Source: Plantago ovata
Taxonomy: Eukaryota > Streptophyta > Magnoliopsida > Lamiales > Plantaginaceae
Assembly (NCBI GenBank): GCA_028274465.1
Contig: CM051455.1
Coordinates: 104,096,942-104,160,941, forward strand
DNA: 64,000 bases
Reading direction: 5' to 3'
The translations under genes were made by a program, and so were the position numbers. Positions 10,856 to 21,678 of the stretch are shown here, piece after piece. Position 1 is the first letter of the stretch, and each line of letters opens with the position of its first letter. Below the pieces are notes generated by a model. It was not told the DNA's origin. It ran no database searches and worked only from the letters and a program-made list of their open reading frames with translations.

Positions 10856-12170
10856 ATGGCTCCACGAGGATCAAAGAAAGCTGGCTCGAGCAAGAAGGGA
10901 AAGGGGGTAGCATCAAGCTCCCAACCTTCTCACGACATGTACGAGTTGTCTCTAGCTGCAATAGATGTCCGACAAAGGCTCGAAGCGGAGCTAGCCCAAG
11001 GTGGGAGATCGATCATACCAGAACAGGCGAATAGATATTCCGGATGAAGTAGCTCAAATGGCAGGGTACAGGACGCTCTCCCGATTGGCGACGAAAAGGA
11101 ATTGGGTTTGGTATACTTCAAACATATTCAAGGGGTACGACATGAGCCTCCTCCAAGAGTTCTACGCTGGATTCACTGATCTTGAGGAAAAGGAGGGGGT
11201 ACTAGTTCGAGGCCTAATTGTACCATGGACGTCAGACTCAATTTCTTCATTCATCCATTTTGGGCAACGAGAGTTCACAGGAAGCAACCATGCGTACGAG
11301 TATTCAAGGGCCTCTAGGGGGATAGGAAGTGACATTACGGATGTGATCTGCAATAGGGAGTACAGGTATCCAGAAACCGGAGCACAACCTGCACGGATCC
11401 ATCAGAGTGACCTTAGCATCGAGGCTAAGGTGATGATGAAATTCTGCATCTTCAACTTGATCCCTAGAAAGAATGACACTTGGATACAGCCAAATTACGC
11501 CGAGCTCCTCTACTGCTTGATAGGCAAGCATCGAATCAACATCGGTCACATCATGTATGAGAAGTATGAGCGCCACTGGGAAAAGAAGAAGAAGCCCTTC
11601 ATCTTTCCGAGCTTCATCACTGCCTACTTTAAATATTACGGGGTCGAGGACATTGATGAGGGGGATTGCGAGGTCGCTGCCCTTTCACCTTCGACTATTG
11701 ATGTGCAGCTTGCTAGGTATCAAATGAAGAACCCCACGGCTGCCGCTGCTGATGTGGAAGCACCCTTCCAACCGACCGATTCAGATAATGAAAATGATTA
11801 TGAGGATGCTATGGAAGCTGATGATGGTCGAGCCCCTATCCCGGATATTCCTTTTGTCCATAGAGCACCACATGCACCGCCTCGAGCACCACATGGGTCT
11901 AGAGGTACTGACTTCTCTGATTTCAGGGCCTACCTCGATGACCATTTTGGTAGAGTTGATGCTAGTGTTGCAGCCTTGACCACTTCTGTCCAAGGAATCC
12001 GACAAGACCTCGACGGGCACATTGCCCAGCGCAACCGCGATTGGGAGATATTTGAGGAGCATCGCCGAGAGGATAGGCAAGCAATGTGGGAGCAACAACA
12101 GCTCATCCGTCAGCAACAGGAGGCTCTACAGCAGTCCAATGATCTCCTATCTGACATGTGGAGGGACTAG
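10856..12170 (+). pseudogene. ORF2 of element B, PF20167-like plant transposon protein, one-base insertion
   Basis: Starts MAPRGSKKAGSS (basic N-terminus), then about 200 residues resembling the 'putative plant transposon protein' family often found in plant gypsy elements. Landmarks are FYAGF, VLVRGLIVPW, AKVMMKFCIFNLIP, AELLYCLIGKHRINIG and FPSFITAYFKYYGVE. An alanine- and acid-rich linker and a C-terminal coiled-coil-like, glutamine-rich end (EQQQLIRQQQEALQQ) follow. No transmembrane segment is visible, so it is not an obvious envelope protein. An extra C near 11024 shifts the frame; otherwise it reads through to 12170. There it stops 11 codons before the end seen in C. Function unknown; family assignment by remembered motif pattern. 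Confidence 0.75.
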
Positions 12171-13710
12171 AATGTGGATTACAATCCCGATAACTAGTCC
12201 TTTCACATGTCCACTCTCAGCCAACTGACGCCAAACCGTTCGGTAACATCTAGTATCACTTCTTATTACTCATTCTCTTTTGCTAGGGACTAGCTTAAGT
12301 TTCATAAGGGGGATGGGATGTGTACCGTGATGTTAAGTATTGTTTGTCTTTGTGTTGATTGGTATCTTGTTTTTTCGTTTGCATTTGCATTTGCACGTTT
12401 ACTGCTTTCTTAGTTTTTAGGTTGCATACATTGCATTCATCCTAGGATAGTCTTGCATGTTTTATGTGGAGATTATTGCCAAATTTTTTGAACTTTTTTA
12501 TTGGGTAGATTAACTAATTATGACATTAATCGTATGCTTCATCTCTATGAATTTGTTTGAGGTTTTTCTCGCTTGGCTTGTCACATTTATGTATTGCACT
12601 TAGTTAAGCTTGGTAGTCTCGACATCACTTAGTGGTGTTTTCTCTACTGCGGTTCACGAAGGCCTTTATAATAGGATGATGCATGTTAGGGTCTTATGGT
12701 TGTTTTCCCGAGTAATTATGTACCTAAGAGGCAACAAGTCTTCACCTTTCTTTGAGATTGCTAAATGCCTAAGAAGGAGGTAGTGTGAGATTGTGTGATC
12801 CTTTGTTTGCAACCTATTATTTCAAATAGGTTTGGGGAGGGGGTTACACTATCATTAGACTTGTTTTCCATTTTTTCAATTCTGTGTTGTGAGTTTATTT
12901 TTCCTTTTTCGTATATTTTGTACTCCAACCTATTCTTTCAAATAGGTTTGGGGAGGTCATTTGTGTGTCATTTTTATTTCTTTCTCGTTGTGCTACTGCT
13001 GGCTAAAAAAAAATTGAAAAAAAAGAGAAAAAGGAAAATTCCAGGAAAAAGAAAAAAAGAAACTGGAAAAGAAAAAAAGAAAAAAAGAAAAGACCCCAAA
13101 AAAGCAAAGAAGGGTCCAAAAAGCAGTTTAGCAAAGTGTTGTGTCTCATTTTCCAATTCTTGTAATGTTCGTAATCGTGTTGTAATTTTCTATCTTTTCT
13201 TTTCGTTCGAGTGTCATCTGTGCTAGACCACCCTCGTCCTGCCATTCAGGAAGTGGTGAACAACTTAAGGCTTTGCTTGAGAGATGGGTAGAATAGGGGA
13301 GTGTTATCTTTTTAGGGAACCCTCCTTCATTTGATGAGAGCCAGTATTGGTTCGACCTCTTTGAGCAAAAGTCTTAACTTGGTGAACAGCAGTAAGTCCT
13401 CAGTTTCATAGGCACGGGACAACCATTCGTATTCTAACATGTTTCATTACGTCGTCACTGACTAGGTCCAGATAGAGAATGTCACGAGAGACTATCTTGT
13501 CTTGACATAAGTGCTTATGTGGATGTGTATGAGTAAATGGAGGCATTCTTCAACCTATATTCATGTTATGATTTGTAAGGTTTCTGTTCATATATTTATG
13601 ATAGATTCAATAGATTAGTTCATTTCATTTGGCATGAGACTCCATTTTTTGTGTTGCATTGTTTTTCGCATTAGAGTCTAGCTTAGTTGCTTGAGGACAA
13701 GCAAAAGTTC
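12171..13710 (+). other. 3' untranslated region of element B
   Basis: No gene. Two stem-loops (12811-12832 and 12927-12948), each followed by TTGGGGAGG, precede a purine-rich strand at about 13004-13140. The lysine- and phenylalanine-rich ORFs here are low-complexity artefacts on the two strands. The region closes with GCTTGAGGACAAGCAAAAG. Confidence 0.8.
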
Positions 13711-13723
13711 GGTTTGGGGACTT
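13711..13723 (+). other. Polypurine tract of element B
   Basis: GGTTTGGGGACTT directly before the LTR start at 13724. Confidence 0.85.
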
Positions 13724-14920
13724 TGATGAATGTGTATTTTACACTTTCATTTGAGTCTTTTTCACCTATTTTAGATATCATCTATGTTAATTTAGCTATA
13801 TTTTAGTGCATTTTATTAGAATAGTGTCACGTTTCCCTTTAGTTTGTATTTTACAGGTTTTGGTTGAAAACGAGGTTTTCTGGGCAATTATTGAAGTGGA
13901 CAAGGAATTGGTGTTCCGAAGGCGTAATTGGAGTATCTAAAAGATTCCGGATAGGATTTGAAGTGTAGGGGTCGAGTCTGAAGGCTAAAAGGTCACTAGA
14001 AGGCAAAAACCGAGTCCGAAAAGGGAAAGAAATCCAAAAACGCGTCGAAAACGCGTATCTGGCAGAAAAATACTCCCGGGCGAATTGCCCGGGACGTGGG
14101 ACGAATCGCCCCACACCAGGCGAATCGCCCCGTGTGTGGGGCCCTTCGCCCCACACCTGCAGAATACCTATATATAGTTGCTCAATTTTCTTCGTTTTTC
14201 ATACTTTTCCAGACCTTTTCTCTCACCTTTCTCATTAGTTTTAGGTAGGAATTCTCCAGAGCCTGTTCTAGGGGTTCTTAGATTAGGAGATACTTTTTCT
14301 TAGCGTTTTGGAGCTTGTAAGATCGCGATTCTTCGGAGATTGACAACCTTCAGTAACATTGTATCTTACAGTTTTTCTATTTATATTTATATATCTTTCA
14401 TCATGTTTTCATTCATTCGTGGTATGATTTCTGTTGATTGCATGACATTTATGAGTAACTAAACTTCTCGTTGGTGATAGTATGTGATTTCTTAGCGAAG
14501 GGTTAATACTTATGCTAATGGTTATATCGTGCATTATACTTAGAGTTATTGCTTTATTTCGTTGATCTATCTAAATGTCTATCTTCGTAGTGTTGAATAA
14601 TTACGGAACACAATTGGACAATTCATTGATCAAAGATCTCTATGCAAAACCGGGGAATTTATGCATGATTACTAACCTGCTATGCTTTGAATGACCATAC
14701 TATCATCAATCTCCATTATATGCGAAGAAAAACCTTTGCTAAGTCGTTTGTTGATTTATATTCTTAAGTTAGATTAGATAAAGCTAGTTATAGTCCTTAG
14801 AGATCGACACTCGAGGTTATTCTACTGCTACACTACGGTTTTCGTTGTAGTTGTGAATTACCTTTGGCTAAATACAAATTTATTTGATTAATTAGAATCT
14901 GACAAATTCGACGTTCATCA
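13724..14920 (+). repeat. Gypsy LTR shared by elements B (3') and C (5')
   Basis: 1197 bases, TGATGAATG ... GTTCATCA. GC palindromes at about 14078-14158 and a TATA box at 14169-14177. The right end runs straight into gag codons (LAKGSQFKDPRA) with no primer-binding site. Confidence 0.93.
14169..14177 (+). promoter_or_regulatory. LTR TATA box
   Basis: TATATATAG about 10 bases downstream of the GC palindrome cluster, in the same place as in the other LTRs. Confidence 0.6.
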
Positions 14921-16333
14921 CTTGCTAAGGGTTCCCAATTCAAGGATCCAAGAGCAATGGTTAGGAGACGTGGACCTGAACCTCCACCTACTCAGGAGGC
15001 CCCTATGTATGGGGGGAACGGGGATCGATTCGAGTGCTTTACCAACGAGTTGAAACAAGTCCTCAAGAACTCCGCAAGAACAGCTATGTCAAATGAAGTT
15101 TGCCGAATATGCAAGAACTATGGGCATGGAGCTCATATGTGTAGATCGGAGCTCGCATATGATGATGGCAATTGGGTTCAAGGAGGCGAAGAGGAAGCTT
15201 TTGGTACGGAATTTGGTACTCAAGAAGCTAGCTACGGACAAGATGGTAGGAATCCTCGAGGTGGATTTTGGAGAAGAGGGTTTCGAAACAATCAAGGATA
15301 TGCACCGGCTAGCCAAACTTATGGCCCTAACCAAGACCGTAGTAGGCTTAACTATGGTAATGATCACTGTGAAAATCCCGCTCCCAAAGTGCAACCGAAG
15401 TCGAAGACAGCTCTACTCATGGAGAACTTGCAAAAGATGGTTGATCACACACAAAGTTTTCTTAAGTGTTTTGAAGAAGATTCTGAGAAGACTAGGGCGA
15501 GGCTTGATCGATTGGAAGAGAGCATTAGGCTTGCCCATCAAAAGATGCAAGAATTGATTAACCGTGGAGCAAGTAGGGAGCAAGGGAAGTTGCCTAGCAA
15601 CATTGAGAAGTCGATGTCCATTACCTTGGTGGGTGATCTTCCTGTTGAAATCACCATCAAGAAGGTTGCTAAGTGTGAGCGTTGCAAGGACGAAGAACCC
15701 CCACTAGCCAAGGAAGAAGAGAAGGGCCTTAGTTCTGATGAGAGTGAAGAGGAGCAAGAGGATCCCGAGCCAATCCCTCAAAGTTTTGATGTTAAGGTCG
15801 GGATTGGCGAACTTCATGATGTTCGTGCTACACTAGATAAGGGATCTTACTTTAATGTGCTCCCAATGAATGTGTTCTAGAAGAGTAGCCTTGGAAAACT
15901 ATCTGAGCATAGGGCTATTGTGCAATTGGCGGATGGATCCTTTGTGAGACCCGAAGGCGTTGTGAAGAACGTATTGGTTAAGATTGGTGAAGCTTTTGTG
16001 TACACCAACTTTTTAGTTATGCCGGCGTCTACACCTGGGATGGGGGATGTTGTTCTCTTGGGGCGAACGTTCTTGACTAAGCTACGCTCCGTGATAGACA
16101 TCTACCGAAGGACTTGTTCCATTGAAGTGGATGGCAAGCGACATGTGTTGCGAGCCATATCTGATCCAAATATTCACTTCAATGCTTCTCACACTGTTAA
16201 CTATTTTGGTCTTGCTGTCTATGTTCACTCTCATTCACAGGTTCGTGGCATGAGGAGGAGGTCCATGAAGGGGAAGTCTAGTACCCTCAAGAAGAAGAGC
16301 TGGAGCAAGAAGAAGTCGAGTCTAAGACTATAA
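14921..16333 (+). pseudogene. 5'-truncated gag-protease of element C, one nonsense codon
   Basis: The first codon after the LTR is in frame (L-A-K-G-S-Q). The capsid core is missing; the CCHC knuckle CRICKNYGHGAHMC, the basic RGGFWRRG stretch and the coiled-coil-like stretch are present. The protease motif reads LDKGSYFN, so the catalytic D-T-G is now D-K-G. A TAG at 15878-15880 (GAG in B) interrupts an otherwise open frame that runs to 16333. Dead as a protease on two counts. Confidence 0.88.
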
Positions 16334-16913
16334 ACAATGGCGCTATCCGGGAGGCAACCCGGAGTTTTTATCGCTTTTTTACCGTTTTATTGCATGCATT
16401 CATATATTGAACAATTTGCTTTTCTTATGTGAATTGGTTCGTTTTTGTGTCGTTTTGTGCTTATGCCTGTGTTTGAGTGAACTTTTTCGAGTGGTTTTAT
16501 GAGTAAAATGGTTTTCGGGGATTAAAAACTGAGTTTTTTCGAAAAATTTCATCTCCCCACCTCTGGAAGTGGGGGGCGAATCGCCCCACATGAACAGAGA
16601 GCTCCGCGCTCTCTGGACGTAGGGGGCGATTCGCCCCACATGCGGGGGAGACTCGCCCCACACACGGGGCGACTCGCCCCATGGTACCTGAAGGTTCAAA
16701 AACGGGAGAAAGCTCCTTTTTACCTCATTTCTCCATCTTCTTCAATCTCTTACTCCTAAAAATCCCAAAAAATCAAAATTTCTTCAATCTTTCATAAAAC
16801 CTTCAATGTTCCACCAAATTGTGTGTTCTTTAGCTTCAATCGAAGCCCATTACGTGCTCTTTCTTTTCATCCGAACAAATTTCTTCCTAGTTCATTCATT
16901 CGTCCGATTTGAG
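16334..16913 (+). other. Inter-ORF leader of element C
   Basis: No gene. Carries the CCGGGaggcaaCCCGG hairpin (about 16346-16363) and a larger GC block (16555-16685) with four GGCGA-TCGCC-type motifs and the GAGAGCTCCGCGCTCTC inverted repeat. A CT-rich leader follows, ending CCGATTTGAG. Confidence 0.7.
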
Positions 16914-17450
16914 GTAATCTCATATGAACCCTAATTTTTCAAATTTTGGGGTTTTTTGATATATGCTTCAATTAAGCTTATATGATGTATGGGTTGCTGA
17001 TTTGTGTGATTAGAAACGTTATTCACTATCAATTGCATGTTCAATTATGCTTGGTTTGTTGGATTGAGAATTTTGCCTACTAGATGTCTATGTCTTAAGG
17101 TGCAATGTTTCTTTTCCTTTCATTCCATGTTTAAAGTTGTGTTTGTTGATGTGATAATGATGGGCATGATGGTAGAATGCATGATTGATGAAGTTGAGGA
17201 TTTATGATGCTAGAATTTTTACTACTATGGTATGATTTAAGCCTATTTGTTGTCTAGCAAGAGCTTAATGTGATATGTTACATGTCTTCGATATGTTGGT
17301 ATGTTGCTTTTTAGTTCTAGGAGTAGCTAGACTAGACATGGAGGTTTTGAGGAGTTCGATTGTTGTAGTTATCACTCGTGTGTTCACTCTTGCATTTGCA
17401 TATGCATAAACCTGTTTTGTGTCATACAAGATACTAATTGTTGTTTGTAG
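16914..17450 (+). other. Intron-like interval before ORF2 of element C
   Basis: 537 bases, GATTTGAG/GTAATCTCAT to TACTAATTGTTGTTTGTAG. The start codon is at 17456. Donor, branch-site sequence and acceptor are the same as in B. Confidence 0.65.
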
Positions 17451-17455
17451 AAACC

Positions 17456-18761
17456 ATGACTCCACGAGACAAGAAGAAAGCTGGCTCAAGCAAGAGGGGT
17501 AAGGGGGCAGCATCAAGCTCCCAACCTTCCCACGAGCTGTTCGAGTTGTCTCTTGCCGCAATCGACATCCGACAGAGAAGCGGAGCTAGCTCAAGGTGGG
17601 CGATCAATTATACCGGAAAAAAGGATAGACATTCCGGATGGACTAGCTCACAGGCCAGGTTACAAAACGCTCTCCCGTCTAGAAAGAAAAAGGAATTGGG
17701 GTTGGTTTACTTCCAACCGATTCAAGGGGTACGATACGAGCCTCCTCCATGAGTTCTATGCTGGGTAAACTGATCTTGAGGAGAAGGAGGGGGTACTCGT
17801 TCGAGGCGTAATTGTGCCATGGACACCGACCTCAATTTCTGCATTCATCCATTTAGGGGAACGGGAGTTCACCGGAAGCAACCACTCCTACGTGTATTCG
17901 AGGGCCACTAGGGGGATAGGAAGTGCCATCACAGATGTGATTTTCAACAGGGAATATGTGTATCCAGATACCGGAGCACAAACTGGACGGATCCATCAGG
18001 GTGACCTTAGTATCGAGGCTAAGGTGGTTATGAAATTCTGCATTATCAACTTGATCCTTAGAATGAATGACACGTGGATACAGCCGAATTATGCTGAGCT
18101 CCTCTACTGCTTGATAGGCAAGCATCGAATAGACATTGGTCAGATCATGTACGCAGAGTATGAGCGTCATTGGGAGAAGAAGAAGAAGCCCTTCATTTTT
18201 CCGAGCTTCATCACAGCATATTGCAAATATCACGGGGTTGAGGACATCGATGAGGGGGATTGCGAGGTCGCTGCCCTTTCCCCTTCGACTATTGATGTGC
18301 AACTGAGTAGGTATCAAATGAAGAACCCCACAGCTGCTGCTGCTCATGTTGAAGCTTCCCTCCAACGGACTGATTCTGACAATGATAATGATTATGAGGA
18401 TGCTATGGATGGCCGAGTTCCTATCCCGGATATTCCCTTTGTCCGTACAGTACCACTTGCACCGCCTCGAGTACCACATGGGTCTCAAGGCCTTGACTTC
18501 TCTGATTTTCGGGCCCACTTCGATGCTAGTGTTGCAGCCTTGACCACTACTGTCCAAGGAATGCGACATGACCGTGATGGACACATTGCCCATCGCAACC
18601 GCGATTGGGAGATGATTGAGGAGCATCGCCGGAATGAGAGGGAGATAATGTGGGAGCAGCAACAACTCATCCGTCAGCAACAGGAGGCTCTGCAGCAGTC
18701 CAATGATCTCCTGTCTGACATGTGGAGAGACTATTATGGGGATTACAATCCCGGTAATTAG
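17456..18761 (+). pseudogene. ORF2 of element C, PF20167-like, frameshift and stop
   Basis: Begins MTPRDKKKAGSS. A five-base loss near 17578 compared with B shifts the frame, and a TAA at about 17767 (TTC in B) ends the second segment. From 17814 a 315-codon stretch keeps the rest of the family region (AKVVMKFCIINLI, AELLYCLIGKHRIDIG, FPSFITAYCKYHGVE) and the coiled-coil-like end. It ends NDLLSDMWRDYYGDYNPGN, which is probably the original C-terminus because I1 ends the same way. No membrane segment. Confidence 0.78.
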
Positions 18762-19150
18762 TCTTTTCACATGTCCGCTCTCAGCCGACCGAGGCCAAAC
18801 CGTTCGGTAACGTCTAGTATCACTTTTTATTTACTCATTCTCTTTTGCTAGGGACTAGCTTAAGTTTCATGAGGGGGATGGGATGTGAAGATGTGAACCA
18901 TGATGTTAAGTATTGTTTGGCTTTGTGATGTTGAGTATGGTATCTTGTTTGGCTTTACGGTCCCAATAATTAGTCTTTTCACAAGTCCAGTCTTGTATAC
19001 TCAGCCGACCGAGGCCAAACCATTCGGTAACATCTAGTATCACTTTTTATTTACTCATTCTCTTTTGCTAGGGACTAGCTTGAGTTTCATGAGGGGGATG
19101 GGATGTGAACCATGATGTTAAGTATTGTTTGGCTTTGTGATGTTGAGCAT
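18757..19150 (+). repeat. Direct duplication of about 200 bases after ORF2 of element C
   Basis: The block beginning TCTTTTCACATGTCC and running through CTTTTGCTAGGGACTAGC is present twice (18763-18950 and 18972-19150) with small differences. B has it once. Confidence 0.8.
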
Positions 19151-20480
19151 GGTATCTTGTTTTTTGTTTGCATTTGCACGTTTACCGCTTTCTTAGTATT
19201 TAGTTGCATACACTACATTCATCCTAGGATAGTCTTGCATGTTTTATGTGGAGTTTATTGCCAAATTTTTTGAACTTTTTTATTGGGTAGATTAACTAAT
19301 TATGACATTAATCATATGCTTCATCTCTATGAATTTGTTTGAGGTTTTTTCTCGCTTGGCTTGTCAAATTTATGTATTGCACTTAGTTAAGCTTGGTAGT
19401 CTCGACATCACTTAGTGGTGTTTTCTCTGCTGCGGTTCACGAAGACCTTTATAATAGGATGATGCATGTGAGGATCTTATGGTTGTTTTCTCGAGTAATT
19501 ATGTACCTAAGAGGCAACAAGTCTTCACCTTGCTTTGAGATTGCTAAATGCCTAGGAAGGAGGTAGTGTGAGATTGTGTGATCCTTTGTTTGCAACCTAT
19601 TCTTTCGAATAGGTTTGGGAAGGGGGTTACGCTATCATTAGACTTGTTTTTCAATTTTTAGTGTGTGTTGTGAGTTTATTTTCCTTTTTTCGTAAATTTT
19701 GTACTCCAACCTATTCTTTCGAATAGGTTTGGGGAGGTCGTTTGTGTGTCATTGTTTCTTTTTCGTTATGCTACTGCTGGTTAAAAAAAAAAAAAAAAAA
19801 AAAAGAGAAAAAGAAACATTCTAGAAAAAAGAAAAAAATCTGGAAAAGCAAAGAAAAAAAAAAAGACCCCAAAAAAGCAATGAAGGGTCCAAAAAAAGCC
19901 AAAAAGCAGTTTAGCAAAGTGTTTGTCTCATTTTTCAATTCATGTAATGTTCGTAATCGAGTTGTAATTTCTGTCTTTTTTTTGTTTGAGTGTCATCTGT
20001 TCTTGACCACCCTCGTCCTGCCATTCAGGAAGTGGTTAAGGCTTTGCTTGAGAGATGGGTAGAATAGGGGAGTGTTATCTTTTTTAGGGAACCCTCCTTC
20101 GTTTGATGAGAGCCAGTATTGGTTCGACCTCTTTGAGGAAAAGTCTTAACTTGGTGAACAGCAGTAAGTCCTCAGTTTCATAGGCACGGGACAACCTTTC
20201 GTATTTTAACATGTTTCATTACGTCGTCACTGACTAGGTCCAGGTAGAGAATGTTACGAGAGACTATCTTGTTTGACATAAGTGTTTATGTGAATGTGTA
20301 TGAGTCAATCGAGGCATTCTTCAACCTATATCCATGTTATGATTTGTATGGTTTTTGTTGATAAGTTTTTTGATAGACTCAATAGATTAGTTCATTTGAT
20401 TTGGCATGAGACTCCATTTTTTGTGTTGCATTGTTTTTTGCATTAGAGTCTAGCTTAGTTGCTTGAGGACAAGCAAAGGT
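19151..20480 (+). other. 3' untranslated region of element C
   Basis: No gene. Stem-loops at 19594-19615 and 19708-19729, then a purine-rich strand at about 19782-19915, in the same order as in B. Confidence 0.8.
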
Positions 20481-20495
20481 TCGGTTTGGGGAGTT
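20481..20495 (+). other. Polypurine tract of element C
   Basis: TCGGTTTGGGGAGTT directly before TGATGAAC. Confidence 0.85.
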
Positions 20496-21678
20496 TGATG
20501 AACGTGTATTTTACACTTTCATTCGAGTCTTTTTTCACCAATTTAGCTATTCTCTATGTTAATTTATCTATATTTTAGTGCATTTTATTAGATTAGTGTG
20601 ACGTTTCCCTTTAGTTTGCATTTTACAGGTTTTAGGTGAAAAACATGGTTTTCCGGGCAATTATATGGAAGAGAACGAATAATTGGTGTTCCGGGGACCT
20701 TTTTGAAGTATCTAGAAGATTCCGGATAGGATTTGAAGTCTAGGGGTCGAGTCTGAAGGCTAAAAAGTCACTAGAAGGCAAAAACCGAGTCCGAAAAGGA
20801 AAAGAAATCCAAAAACGCGTCGAAGACGCGTCGGCCGCCGACTGACACTCCCGGGCGATTCGCCCAAAATGTGGGGCGATTCGCCCCACACCAGGCGATT
20901 CACTCGCCCCACACGTTCCGAACACTTATATATAGTTGCTCAATTTTCTCCATTTTTCATACTTTCTCAGACCTTTTTTCATACCTTTCTCATTAGTTTT
21001 AGGGAAGAATTCTCCGGAGCCTGTTCTGGGGATTCTTAGCATAGGAGATACTTTTTCTTATCGATTTGGAGCTTGTGAGATCGCGATTCTTCGGAGATTC
21101 ACAACCTTCGGTAACATTGTATCTCATATTTTTCTATTTATATTTATTTATGTTTCAACATGTTTTCATTCAATCTTGCTATGATTTCTGTTGATTGCAT
21201 GACATCTATGAGTAGCTAAATCTATCGTTGGTGATAGTATGTGATTTCTTAGCGAAGGGTTATTAATTATGCTGATGGCGGTAAAGCGAATCAGACTTTG
21301 AGTTATTTCTTTATTTCTTTGATCTATCTAAGTCCTCTATATTCGTAGTGTTGAATAAAACGGAACACATTGGACAATTCATGATCAAAGATCTCTATGC
21401 AAAACGATCGGGTACTTCATGCATGATTATTAACCCACTATGCTTTGAATGATCATACTATCACTAACTTCCATTATCTTAATAAGAAAAACCTGTGCTA
21501 AGTCGTTTGTTGATTTTATAGTTTAAGTTAGATTAGATAAAGCTAGTTATAGTCCTTAGAGATCGACACTCGAGGTTATTTTACTGCTACACTACGGTTT
21601 TCGTTGTAGTTGTGAATTGCTTTTGGCTAAAAACAAATTTATTTGATTAATTAGAATCTGACAAATTCCGGTTCATCA
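20496..21678 (+). repeat. Gypsy LTR shared by elements C (3') and D (5')
   Basis: 1183 bases ending CCGGTTCATCA. Palindromes at 20850-20915 and TATA box 20927-20935. Followed at once by integrase codons. Confidence 0.93.

Larger units (their letters stand above)
7239..14920 (+). mobile_element. Gypsy element B, gag-pro plus ORF2, truncated 5' LTR
   Basis: Order: 5'-truncated LTR (7239-7807), degenerate primer site, gag-protease, palindrome block, intron-like interval, ORF2, 3' untranslated region, polypurine tract, full LTR (13724-14920). The right LTR also serves as the left LTR of C. No polymerase is encoded. Confidence 0.88.
13724..21678 (+). mobile_element. Gypsy element C, 5'-truncated gag-pro plus ORF2
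   Basis: LTR, gag-pro fragment beginning in mid-gag, palindrome block, intron-like interval, ORF2, 3' untranslated region, polypurine tract, LTR (20496-21678). The primer site and first part of gag are absent. The LTR end is intact to the last base, so the junction looks like a former insertion boundary. Confidence 0.85.

Noticed and set aside
10856-12170. ORF2 as a retroviral-type envelope gene
   Set aside because: Position after gag-pro invites this, but there is no signal peptide or membrane segment, and the sequence pattern fits the plant transposon protein family instead.
12809-12842. Bacterial-style rho-independent terminator (stem-loop near a T/A-run)
   Set aside because: The context is a plant retrotransposon; the stem-loops are listed as family structures without assigning a termination role.
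17853-18770. 305-codon minus-strand ORF opposite ORF2 of C
   Set aside because: Shadow of the plus-strand ORF2; the reverse frame is not open in B over the same span and has no recognisable domain.
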